A stretch of DNA of 7,151 nt from JBOGIF01 sp050742415. GTDB lineage: Bacteria; Actinomycetota; Acidimicrobiia; Acidimicrobiales; AC-14. The stretch is from positions 1-7,151 of the forward strand of contig JBOGIF010000217.1 in NCBI GenBank assembly GCA_050742415.1, in the 5' to 3' direction. Position numbers and translations under genes: made by a program. Of the stretch, positions 1 to 5,961 are shown in pieces. Position 1 is the first letter of the stretch; each line of letters opens with the position of its first letter. The notes below the pieces were generated by a model. The model had not been told where the DNA came from and ran no database searches. It saw nothing but the letters and a program-made list of their open reading frames with translations.

Positions 1-29
1 CTTGTCGTCTTAAGTAAACGGTATTGGGG
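1..29. other. Short non-coding edge downstream of cbbS
   Basis: These 29 bases lie downstream of the cbbS stop codon on the minus strand. They are AT-richer than the flanking gene. I see no hairpin followed by a T-run, so no terminator can be called, and no start codon or ribosome binding site for a next gene. The cbb transcript may continue past the window edge. In red-type RuBisCO operons the next gene is often cbbX (RuBisCO activase), but nothing of it is visible here. Confidence 0.5.
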
Positions 30-464
30 CTAGCCCGTGCCGTTGGACAAGTACCGCTCGCCGTGGGGCTTGTCGGCGGCGTAAGAGTGCAGCGTGTACT
101 CCACGTGGCGGTCGTTGGTCTCGGTGCGGTCGAGGCGGAACCCGGGCTCCTCCTCCGGGCGGTTGACGATGAAGCTCAACGCCGTCGTCTGCTTCGTGAG
201 CCGGGCGTCGTAGGCGTTGACCTTGACGTAGAGGTTCGGGTACGCCTCGCGGCACTTGTTGACCTCCATCATGATGGCGGAGGCGTCGGCCAGGTCGAAC
301 ATGGGCAGGCCCCACATCTCCCAGTACACGTTACGGGGGTGCGGGTCGTCGGTGAACTCCACCGACACCGCCCACTTGTTGTCGAGCATGTACTGGATCT
401 GGGCCTTGATCTCGTCGTCGGTGAAGTCGTCCAGGTGGGAGAACGTCCCTTGGCGGATGCGCAT
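30..464 (-). CDS. cbbS: RuBisCO small subunit, red-type (CbbS)
   Basis: This is the small subunit of form I ribulose-1,5-bisphosphate carboxylase/oxygenase; eight copies cap the L8 core of the cytosolic L8S8 enzyme. The 144-residue protein starts MRIRQGTFSHLDDFTDDEI and contains DDPHPRN-YWEMWG-PMFDL (about 39-58) and SFIVNRP-EEPGF, a pattern I recognise from red-type (form IC/ID) small subunits. It has the C-terminal extension of that group (about residues 97-138, ending in DKPHGERY), which forms the beta-hairpin lining the central channel in known structures. A short extra tail, LSNGTG, follows. The ATG is preceded by a purine-rich GGAAGGAAG (474-482) with 9 nt spacing. The gene lies 21 bp downstream of cbbL on the same strand and is surely cotranscribed with it. 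The family assignment is firm; the exact form I subgroup (IC or a relative) is inferred from remembered family patterns, not from a tree. Confidence 0.97.
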   Translation of the reverse strand: MRIRQGTFSHLDDFTDDEIKAQIQYMLDNKWAVSVEFTDDPHPRNVYWEMWGLPMFDLADASAIMMEVNKCREAYPNLYVKVNAYDARLTKQTTALSFIVNRPEEEPGFRLDRTETNDRHVEYTLHSYAADKPHGERYLSNGTG

Positions 465-485
465 GGCGATGGTCTTCCTTCCAGC

Positions 486-1955
486 TCAGGCCGATGTCGG
501 CGTGGCGACCACGTCGGCGGTGTCGGTGGACTCGTAGTTGAAGCTGATCTCGCCCCAGATGTCGAGGGCGGTTTGCAGCGACGGGTACTTCTTGGCCGTC
601 TTGCGGAGGATGTCCTCGCCCTCCTTGACGTAGTCCCTGCCCTCGTTGCGGGCCTTGACCATGGCCTCCAGGGCGACCCGGTTGCACTCCGCTCCGGCGG
701 CGATGCCCATGGGGTGGCCGATGGTGCCGCCGCCGAACTGCAGGACGACGTCGTCGCCGAGGTAGTCGAGGAGCTGGTGCATCTGGCCGGCGTGGATGCC
801 GCCCGATGCCACCGGCATGACACCCGGCATCGACTTCCACTCCTGGTCGAAGTAGATGCCGTTCTGGGCGTTGACGGGGATGAAGTCCTGGGTGAGGGTG
901 TCGTAGTAGCCCTTGATCATGGCGGGGTCGCCCTCGAGCTTGCCCACCACGGTGCCGGCGTGGATGTGGTCGACTCCCGCCAGGCGGCACCACTTGGAGA
1001 TCACCCGGAAGCTGACCCCGTGGGTCTTCTGGCGGGTGTAGGTGCCGTGGCCGGCGCGGTGGAGGTGCAGGATCATGCCGTTCGCCCGGGACCACTTGGC
1101 CATCGACTGCATGGCCGTGTAGCCGACGGTGAGGTCGATCATGATGATGACCGAGCCGATCTCCTTGGCGAACTCGGCCCGCTCGTACATGTCCTCCATG
1201 GTGGCGGCCGTCACGTTCATGTAGTGGCCCTTGGTCTCACCGGTCTCCTCGATGGCCCGGTTGACGCCTTCGATGGAGTAGAGGAAGCGGTCGCGCCACC
1301 GCATGAACGGCTGGCTGTTGATGTTCTCGTCGTCCTTGGTGAAGTCGAGGCCGCCGCGGCAGGCCTCGTAGATCACCCGGCCGTAGTTGCGGGCCGAGAG
1401 GCCGAGCTTGGGCTTGGTGGTGGCGCCGAGCAGCGGGCGGCCGTACTTGTTGAGGTACTCCCGCTCCATGATGATCCCGTGGGCCGGGCCCTGGAACGTC
1501 TTCACGTAGATGGCGGGGATGCGCATGTCCTCCAGGCGCAGGGCCTTGAGGGCCTTGAACCCGAAGACGTTGCCGATGATCGAGCTGGTGAGGTTGGCGA
1601 TGGAGCCCTCCTCGAACAGGTCGACGTCGTACGCGATGTAGGCGATCCACTGCTCGGGGTTCCCGGGTACGGGATCGACCTTGTAACACTTGGCCTGGTA
1701 GTGCTCGTGCGCGGTCAGGCGGTCGGTCCACACCACCGTCCAGGTGGCCGTGGAGGACTCCCCCGCCACCGCTGCGCCAGCCTCGACCGGGTCGACGCCC
1801 TTCTGGGGCGTGATCCGGAAGGCGGCCAGGATGTCGGTGTCCTTCGGCACGTACTCCGGCTCCCAGTAGCCCATCTGGGCGTACGGGATCACCCCCGCCT
1901 GGTATCGCTTCTTCTGGTCCTTGATCGTCGCCTGCGAACTGCCGTTTTCAGCCAT
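486..1955 (-). CDS. cbbL: RuBisCO large subunit, form I red-type (CbbL)
   Basis: This is the catalytic large subunit of RuBisCO, which carboxylates (and oxygenates) ribulose-1,5-bisphosphate in the Calvin cycle. At 489 residues it has normal length. Active-site residues are all present: E66, T71/W72 and N129 in the N-terminal domain; K181 and K183 in TTKPKLGLS; the carbamylated lysine K207 with D209 and E210 in GGLDFTKDDENIN; H299-R300 in LHLHRAGHGTYTR; H332; and loop-6 K339 in GTVVGKLEG. The HLHRAGHGTYTRQK segment and the C-terminal STDTADVVATPTSA tail are typical of red-type enzymes rather than green-type IA/IB. That tail is where CbbX activase engages red-type RuBisCO. KTHG replaces the usual KNHG at 310-313, a mild change. 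The ATG at 1955 has an AGGAGG (1961-1966) 5 nt upstream. cbbL is the first gene of a minus-strand operon with cbbS and is divergent from cbbR. A form IE assignment cannot be ruled out without a tree. Confidence 0.98.
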   Translation of the reverse strand: MAENGSSQATIKDQKKRYQAGVIPYAQMGYWEPEYVPKDTDILAAFRITPQKGVDPVEAGAAVAGESSTATWTVVWTDRLTAHEHYQAKCYKVDPVPGNPEQWIAYIAYDVDLFEEGSIANLTSSIIGNVFGFKALKALRLEDMRIPAIYVKTFQGPAHGIIMEREYLNKYGRPLLGATTKPKLGLSARNYGRVIYEACRGGLDFTKDDENINSQPFMRWRDRFLYSIEGVNRAIEETGETKGHYMNVTAATMEDMYERAEFAKEIGSVIIMIDLTVGYTAMQSMAKWSRANGMILHLHRAGHGTYTRQKTHGVSFRVISKWCRLAGVDHIHAGTVVGKLEGDPAMIKGYYDTLTQDFIPVNAQNGIYFDQEWKSMPGVMPVASGGIHAGQMHQLLDYLGDDVVLQFGGGTIGHPMGIAAGAECNRVALEAMVKARNEGRDYVKEGEDILRKTAKKYPSLQTALDIWGEISFNYESTDTADVVATPTSA

Positions 1956-2047
1956 CTGAACCTCCTCGTTTCGGCACCGTCATTCTTCACGGCTAGAGTT
2001 AGCCTGTCTATGACGAATTCACTTGCTCCAAGCCGATATCGTTAACC
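1956..2047. promoter_or_regulatory. Divergent cbbL/cbbR control region with candidate CbbR sites
   Basis: This 92-bp region separates the divergent starts of cbbL (minus) and cbbR (plus) and is clearly AT-richer than the genes. In known CBB systems a divergently transcribed CbbR binds such a spacer at T-N11-A dyads. Visible dyads are GGCTA-GAGT-TAGCC (1991-2004, perfect 5-bp arms), TAGA-N9-TCTA (1994-2010) overlapping it, TATGACGAATTCA (2009-2021, T-N11-A with TGA/TCA arms), the palindrome CGATATCG (2034-2041) and GTTAAC (2041-2046). The minus-strand AGGAGG at 1961-1966 serves cbbL. I could not fit a convincing -35/-10 pair for cbbL; a TTGGAG (2026-2031, minus) exists but lacks a good partner. 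The role as a shared control region is probable from layout; the exact operator is inferred. Confidence 0.6.
2037..2042 (+). promoter_or_regulatory. Candidate -10 element for a leaderless cbbR transcript
   Basis: The hexamer TATCGT fits the TANNNT -10 pattern and ends 5 nt before the cbbR GTG. No Shine-Dalgarno-like sequence precedes that GTG, so a transcript beginning at or next to the start codon is plausible, as is common in Actinobacteria. There is no good -35 hexamer at the right spacing, which is tolerable for an activated or autoregulated promoter. This is an inference from spacing only. Confidence 0.3.
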
Positions 2048-2968
2048 GTGACCTTTACACAGCTCCGGACCTTCGTGGAGGTCGCCACCGCCGGGTCGGT
2101 GAACGAGGCGGCCCGCGTCCTGCTCGTCAGCCCGCCGGCGGTGTCGGCTGCGGTGTCGTCGCTCCAGCGGGAACTCGGCGTGGCTCTCGTGGCGAGGTCG
2201 GGGCGCGGGCTGGTCGTGACCCCTGCGGGGCAGGTGTTCGTGCGCTACGCCCGCCGCATGCTCCAGCTGGCCTCCGAAGCGGCAGCCGCCACCTCCGAAG
2301 CCCTGGACCCAGAGCGCGGCCGCGTCCGCCTGGCCGCCGTGACCACGGCTGGCGAGCACGTCCTGCCCCGCCTTCTCGCCTCGTTCCGAGCCCGCCACCC
2401 CGCCGCCGAGGTGACCCTCGAGGTCGGCAACCGCGACCGGGTCTGGGAGCTGCTGGAGGAGCGGGAGGTCGACCTTGCCATCGGCGGCCGCCCGCCGGGC
2501 CGGGGCCGTTTCACCACCCTCGCCACCCGTTCGAACTTCCTGGTGCTGGTGGCCGCCGGCACCGGCACCAGGACGCCCGAGGTCCGAACGGTGGCCGTCG
2601 AGGAGCTGGCCCGCCAGGTGCTCTTGCTGCGGGAGCCCGGGTCGGGGACCCGGAGCACGGCCGAGGAGCTGTTCGACGAGCTGGGAATCTCGCCGGCCAC
2701 GCTGACCCTCGGGTCGAACGGCGCGATACGCGAATCGGTCCAGGTGGGGCTGGGAGTCACCCTCATCTCGCGCGACGCGGTAGCCCGTGAGCTCGAGGAG
2801 GGCAGCCTCCAGGAGTGGCGTTGCCCGACCCTGCCACGGCAGCGATCGTGGCACCTGGTGGCCAGGGCCGAAGAGGAGCTCCCACCCACGGCCGCGCTTT
2901 TCCTGGGCCAGGTGACCACGACCGGTGAGGAGGGGTTCAACCTGGTCGCGGCCGACCGCCCGGACTAA
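2048..2968 (+). CDS. cbbR: LysR-type transcriptional regulator, CbbR
   Basis: This is a LysR-family DNA-binding regulator, predicted to control the CBB genes in response to a metabolite such as RuBP or NADPH. The 306-residue length is typical. The N-terminal winged helix-turn-helix (1-61) begins TFTQLRTFVEVATAGSVNEA and runs through AVSAAVSSLQRELG and R-GRGL-VTPAG, matching the LysR signature. A linker helix follows, then a periplasmic-binding-like effector domain (about 90-290) with VDLAIGGRP and VGLGVTLISRDAV. The start is GTG at 2048. It is the first possible start after the in-frame TAG at 2000 and aligns exactly with the family N-terminus, yet no ribosome binding site precedes it. The cbbR name rests on the divergent position next to cbbL and the LysR fold; the sequence alone would give only 'LysR family'. 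The aldolase gene follows after 38 bp on the same strand and may share its transcript. Confidence 0.9.
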   Translation: MTFTQLRTFVEVATAGSVNEAARVLLVSPPAVSAAVSSLQRELGVALVARSGRGLVVTPAGQVFVRYARRMLQLASEAAAATSEALDPERGRVRLAAVTTAGEHVLPRLLASFRARHPAAEVTLEVGNRDRVWELLEEREVDLAIGGRPPGRGRFTTLATRSNFLVLVAAGTGTRTPEVRTVAVEELARQVLLLREPGSGTRSTAEELFDELGISPATLTLGSNGAIRESVQVGLGVTLISRDAVARELEEGSLQEWRCPTLPRQRSWHLVARAEEELPPTAALFLGQVTTTGEEGFNLVAADRPD

Positions 2969-3006
2969 CGTCAGAGCCACCAAAGCATTCGACGAGGAGG
3001 ACTCAC

Positions 3007-4029
3007 ATGTCCGATCTAGCTGCCGTCGCCAAGGCCATGGTCGCCCCGGGCAAGGGGGTCCTTGCCGCCGACGAGAGCAACGCCACGATCACCAAGCGCT
3101 TCGCCGCCCTGGGCATCGAGTCCACGGAGGAGAACCGCCGGGCCTACCGTGACACGCTGCTCTCCACCCCCGGCATCGAGGAATACATCAGCGGAGTCAT
3201 CCTCTACGACGAGACGATCCGCCAGTCCTGTGCCGACGGCACCCCGTTCCCGAAGATGCTCGCGGCCAAGGGCATCCTTCCCGGCATCAAGGTCGACACC
3301 GGTTCCAAGCCCCTCGCCCTCGACAACGACGAGCAGGTCACCGAGGGCCTCGACGGCCTTCGCGAGCGCATCGCCGAGTACGTAAGCCTGGGCGCGAAGT
3401 TCGCCAAGTGGCGGGCCGTGATCATCATCGACGCGGCCAGTGGCTTCCCGTCGAACTACGCGATCCACTGCAACGCCCACGCCCTGGCTCGCTACGGCGC
3501 CTTGTGCCAGGAAGGCGGCCTGGTGCCGATCATCGAGCCCGAGGTCCTCATGGACGGGTCCAACGACATCGACACCTGCTACGACGTCACCCTGCGCACC
3601 CACCGCAAGGTGTTCTCCGAGCTGGCCCGCCAGCGGATCGACTTCCGCGGCATGGTTCTCAAGCCCAACATGGTCATCTCCGGCAAGGGCTCCCCCACCC
3701 AGGCCAGCCCGCGGGAGGTCGCCGACAAGACCCTCGACCTCCTCTACCGGACCGTGCCGGCCGCCGTGCCGGGCATCGCCTTCCTGTCCGGGGGCCAGTC
3801 GGCCGCGCTCGCCACCGAGCACTTGGACCTCATGAACAAGAGGGGCCCTCACCCCTGGCAGCTCACGTTCTCTTACGGCCGCGCCCTCCAGGACGAGGCC
3901 CTGCGCACGTGGAAGGGCTCGTCGGACAACGTGGCCGAGGCCCAGAAGGTCGCTTCCCACCGGGCCAGCCTCACCAGCGCGGCGGCCACCGGCAGTTACA
4001 GCCGCGACATGGAGTCCGCCGGGGTCTGA
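3007..4029 (+). CDS. fba: Class I fructose-bisphosphate aldolase
   Basis: This is a Schiff-base aldolase that reversibly joins dihydroxyacetone phosphate and glyceraldehyde-3-phosphate to fructose-1,6-bisphosphate. In the Calvin cycle it serves the regeneration arm and may also make sedoheptulose-1,7-bisphosphate. The 340-residue protein fits the eukaryote-like class I family. Visible elements are GKGVLAADES with D22, GIKVDTG with K95, KFAKWR (K134, R136), PIIEPEV with E177/E179, the Schiff-base lysine K219 in MVLKPNMV, the phosphate-binding FLSGGQS (259-265), and WQLTFSYGRALQ. It is not the zinc-dependent class II enzyme often found as CbbA in proteobacterial operons. The ATG has a strong GAGGAGG (2994-3000) 6 nt upstream. 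It lies 38 bp after cbbR with no visible terminator between, suggesting cotranscription. Its last 34 bp overlap the 3' end of the opposing kinase gene. The C-terminus (GSYSRDMESAGV) is shorter than in animal aldolases and lacks their terminal tyrosine. Confidence 0.96.
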   Translation: MSDLAAVAKAMVAPGKGVLAADESNATITKRFAALGIESTEENRRAYRDTLLSTPGIEEYISGVILYDETIRQSCADGTPFPKMLAAKGILPGIKVDTGSKPLALDNDEQVTEGLDGLRERIAEYVSLGAKFAKWRAVIIIDAASGFPSNYAIHCNAHALARYGALCQEGGLVPIIEPEVLMDGSNDIDTCYDVTLRTHRKVFSELARQRIDFRGMVLKPNMVISGKGSPTQASPREVADKTLDLLYRTVPAAVPGIAFLSGGQSAALATEHLDLMNKRGPHPWQLTFSYGRALQDEALRTWKGSSDNVAEAQKVASHRASLTSAAATGSYSRDMESAGV

Positions 4030-5207
4030 CCGCTCGACGGCGGCATCGGCACCACCACCTCGAGAGTCGTGCCGATGCCTCGCCGCGATGTGACGCTCAG
4101 GCGGGCGCCGATCAGCTCCGCCCTCTCACGTATCCCGGCCATGCCGTAGGCGTGGCGGTCGCGGTCCTCAGGGGACTGCTCGTCGAACCCGCGGCCGTCG
4201 TCGCGCACGGCCAGGCGTACCTCGCCGTCACTCACGACGAGGCTCATCACCACCGACTCGGCCTTGGCATGCTTGACCACGTTCTGGAGCGCCTCCTGGG
4301 CTATCCGGTAGAGCGCCGCCTCCACGTGAGGCGCGAGCTCGACGACGGCCAAGTCCACCTGCACGTCGGGCACCGGTAGCGACCGGGCCAGGCTCTCCAG
4401 GCTCGGCGCCAGGCCGAGGTCGTCCAGTACGGAAGGCCGCAGGCCGGTGATGGCACCACGGGCGTCGGCCAGGGCGTCGGTGGCCAGGTCCTTGGCCACC
4501 GCCAGTTCCCGCCGCAGCGTGGCCGGGTCGGCGGTGGCGTCCTCGGCGGCCAGCAGGTGGTACCAGAGGCTGATCAGGCGCTGGCTGATCCCGTCGTGGA
4601 TCTCGCCGGCCAGGCGCCGCCGCTCGTGCTCCTGGGCCTCGATCACCCGCGATGCGAAGCCTTCCAGCGCCTCCTCACGCTCGGCCAGGCGCTCGTAGAG
4701 CCTGGCGTTCTCGATGGTGCCCGCCATGAGGTTGGCCACTTGGCTGAGCAGCGCCACGTGGCTGTCCCCGTACTGCCGGGGCATGCGGGAGTGGACGTTG
4801 AGCACCCCGATGACCCCGCGGCTGCGTGTGAGCATGGGCACCGACGCCATCGACACGTAGTCCTCGCCCCGCAGGGCGGGGATGTAGCGGTACCGGCGGT
4901 CCTGCCACTTGTCGGGCACGACGGTGGGCCTGGCATGCTGCGCCACCCAGCCGGCGATGCCCTCGCCGAGAGCCAGCTCCACGGTGCCGACCAGCTCGTC
5001 GAACGGGGGGGTGGCACCGGCCAGCACGACCCGCTCGCCGTCCTCGTCGAGCAGGTGCACGAAGCAGACGTCGGACCCGGTGGCGGCGGTGACAAGGCCG
5101 GCCACCCGCTGGCTGATCTCGCGCACGTCCAGGTCGGCCGAGGTCACCTCGATGATGAGGCGAAGGAGCCGGTTCTCGCCGGCCAGGTCCACCCCCGCGA
5201 AGCTCAA
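3996..5207 (-). CDS. GAF-domain sensor histidine kinase (NarL/DesK-type)
   Basis: This is a soluble sensor kinase, the partner of the response regulator encoded just upstream. The 403-residue protein has a GAF domain (about 25-170, with GEGIAGWVAQHARPTVVPD and GVIGVLNVHS), then a HisKA_3 dimerisation/phosphoacceptor helix with H204 in ERRRLAGEIHDGISQRL. A HATPase_c domain (about 290-390) follows, with N309 in EALQNVVKHAKA, VRDDGRGF (334-341) and YGMAGIRERAELIGARL. No membrane segment or signal peptide is seen, so it should sense something in the cytosol. The ligand is unknown; GAF domains bind cyclic nucleotides, haem, flavin or small metabolites, and I cannot tell which here. The start is TTG at 5207, overlapping the regulator stop as TTGA, with GGGAGGG (5217-5223) 9 nt upstream; the next in-frame ATG (residue 120) would cut the GAF domain. 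The last 34 bp lie antisense to the aldolase 3' end. Confidence 0.93.
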   Translation of the reverse strand: MSFAGVDLAGENRLLRLIIEVTSADLDVREISQRVAGLVTAATGSDVCFVHLLDEDGERVVLAGATPPFDELVGTVELALGEGIAGWVAQHARPTVVPDKWQDRRYRYIPALRGEDYVSMASVPMLTRSRGVIGVLNVHSRMPRQYGDSHVALLSQVANLMAGTIENARLYERLAEREEALEGFASRVIEAQEHERRRLAGEIHDGISQRLISLWYHLLAAEDATADPATLRRELAVAKDLATDALADARGAITGLRPSVLDDLGLAPSLESLARSLPVPDVQVDLAVVELAPHVEAALYRIAQEALQNVVKHAKAESVVMSLVVSDGEVRLAVRDDGRGFDEQSPEDRDRHAYGMAGIRERAELIGARLSVTSRRGIGTTLEVVVPMPPSSGQTPADSMSRL

Positions 5208-5884
5208 TGGAAGATGCCCTCCCGCAGGGCGGTGGCTATGGCCTGGGCCCGGTCGGACACCTCGAGCTTGCGGTAGACGCCCCGTGCATGGGTCTTCACC
5301 GTGTCCTCACCTATCGACAGGCGCACTCCGATCGCCCGGTTGGACAGGCCGTGGACCATGAGCTCGAGGACCTCGCTCTCCCGCTGGGTGAGGCCGAGGC
5401 GCGCCCCCGGCCAGAACTCGCCGCTCTGCAGGCGGGCCGCCGTCATCGCCACCCGCCCGGCCAGCGCCCGGTCGATGGCCACGTCGCCTTCCATCACCCG
5501 GTCGAGGTGGTCGGCCAGCTCCGGCCCGGTCGTGGTCTTGAGCAGGAAGCCGGCGGCGCCGGCCCGCAGGGCCGTGAACAGGTACTGCTCGTCGTCGTAG
5601 ACGGTGAAGAAGACCACCTTCATCGCCGGGTCCCGCCGGACCAGCTCCTCGCAGAGGTCGAGCCCGCTGACCCCCTTGAGCCTCACGTCGAGCAGGACAA
5701 CGTCGGGGGCCAGGTCCGCCGCCAGCTTCAGCGCGTCCTCCCCTTCGGTGGTCGACCCCACGATCGTCACCCGGGAGGCCTGTGAAGCCAGCATGGACGC
5801 CAGCCCGACAAGCACGACCTGGTGATCGTCGACGAGCAGGACACGGACGGGGGTTGTCAACCGGTTCTCCACCTTGCTATCCAC
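5204..5884 (-). CDS. NarL/LuxR-type response regulator
   Basis: This is a DNA-binding response regulator, the probable phosphorylation target of the overlapping kinase. The 226-residue protein has a receiver domain (about 12-128) with the acidic pair D19-D20, phosphoacceptor D66 in VVLLDVRLKG, switch residue T94 in VVFFTVYDD and K116 in GFLLKT. The C-terminal LuxR helix-turn-helix (about 163-222) includes LTQRESEVLELMVHGLSNRA and EDTVKTHARGVYRKLEVSDR. The longest start is GTG at 5884; a second GTG at 5872 (residue 5) is also possible. Neither has a good Shine-Dalgarno, so the first four residues are uncertain, and a leaderless start is conceivable. The gene is first of a two-gene minus-strand operon and is divergent from rpe across 77 bp. 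A role in controlling the neighbouring CBB genes is plausible from location only; its targets are not shown by sequence. Confidence 0.93.
   Translation of the reverse strand: MDSKVENRLTTPVRVLLVDDHQVVLVGLASMLASQASRVTIVGSTTEGEDALKLAADLAPDVVLLDVRLKGVSGLDLCEELVRRDPAMKVVFFTVYDDEQYLFTALRAGAAGFLLKTTTGPELADHLDRVMEGDVAIDRALAGRVAMTAARLQSGEFWPGARLGLTQRESEVLELMVHGLSNRAIGVRLSIGEDTVKTHARGVYRKLEVSDRAQAIATALREGIFH
5217..5223 (-). promoter_or_regulatory. Ribosome binding site for the TTG-started kinase
   Basis: GGGAGGG on the minus strand lies inside the 3' end of the regulator gene, 9 nt before the kinase TTG codon at 5207. It supports the unusual TTG start and translational coupling through the TTGA stop/start overlap. 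Confidence 0.65.
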
Positions 5885-5961
5885 CGTTGGGGGGAGGCGG
5901 GACGGCCTCGGAAGGTCATACGCTTGCCTACCTTTCGACCGCCAGTGACGAGGATCATCCC
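5885..5961. promoter_or_regulatory. Divergent intergenic region between response regulator and rpe
   Basis: This 77-bp spacer separates the regulator (minus) from rpe (plus) and must hold, or lie next to, the promoters for both operons unless transcription enters from outside. The G-rich stretch at 5889-5900 is next to the regulator start. A less GC-rich stretch (about 5911-5938, with TCATACGCTTGCCTACC) could contain promoter elements, but I cannot fit a convincing -35/-10 pair in either direction. The rpe ribosome binding site is at the right end. I see no clear dyad. Confidence 0.45.
5950..5954 (+). promoter_or_regulatory. Ribosome binding site for rpe
   Basis: GAGGA lies 7 nt before ATG 5962 and selects this start over longer in-frame extensions that would reach back across the spacer into the opposing regulator gene. 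Confidence 0.75.

Noticed and set aside
24..2045. A 673-codon open frame on the plus strand antisense to cbbL and cbbS
   Set aside because: It is a mirror of GC-rich codon use in two certain genes. Its translation is low-complexity (V/G/L/D/H-rich), has no recognisable domain and no fitting start.
2015..2046. GAATTC, CGATATCG and GTTAAC palindromes as separate operators
   Set aside because: Each is short enough to occur by chance in an AT-richer spacer, so they are mentioned within the control region rather than called as sites.
2042..2983. A 313-codon minus-strand frame opposite cbbR
   Set aside because: The LysR signature on the plus strand is clear; the opposing translation is low-complexity (G/R/H/Q-rich) without known motifs.
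3016..3960. A 314-codon minus-strand frame opposite the aldolase
   Set aside because: The aldolase frame has all catalytic motifs. The antisense frame has no domain and the V/G/D/L-rich look of a GC-driven shadow.
5782..5961. A 60-residue N-terminal extension of the epimerase to an upstream ATG
   Set aside because: It would overlap the 5' end of the opposing response regulator and cross the promoter spacer; the ATG at 5962 has a proper ribosome binding site and fits the family start.
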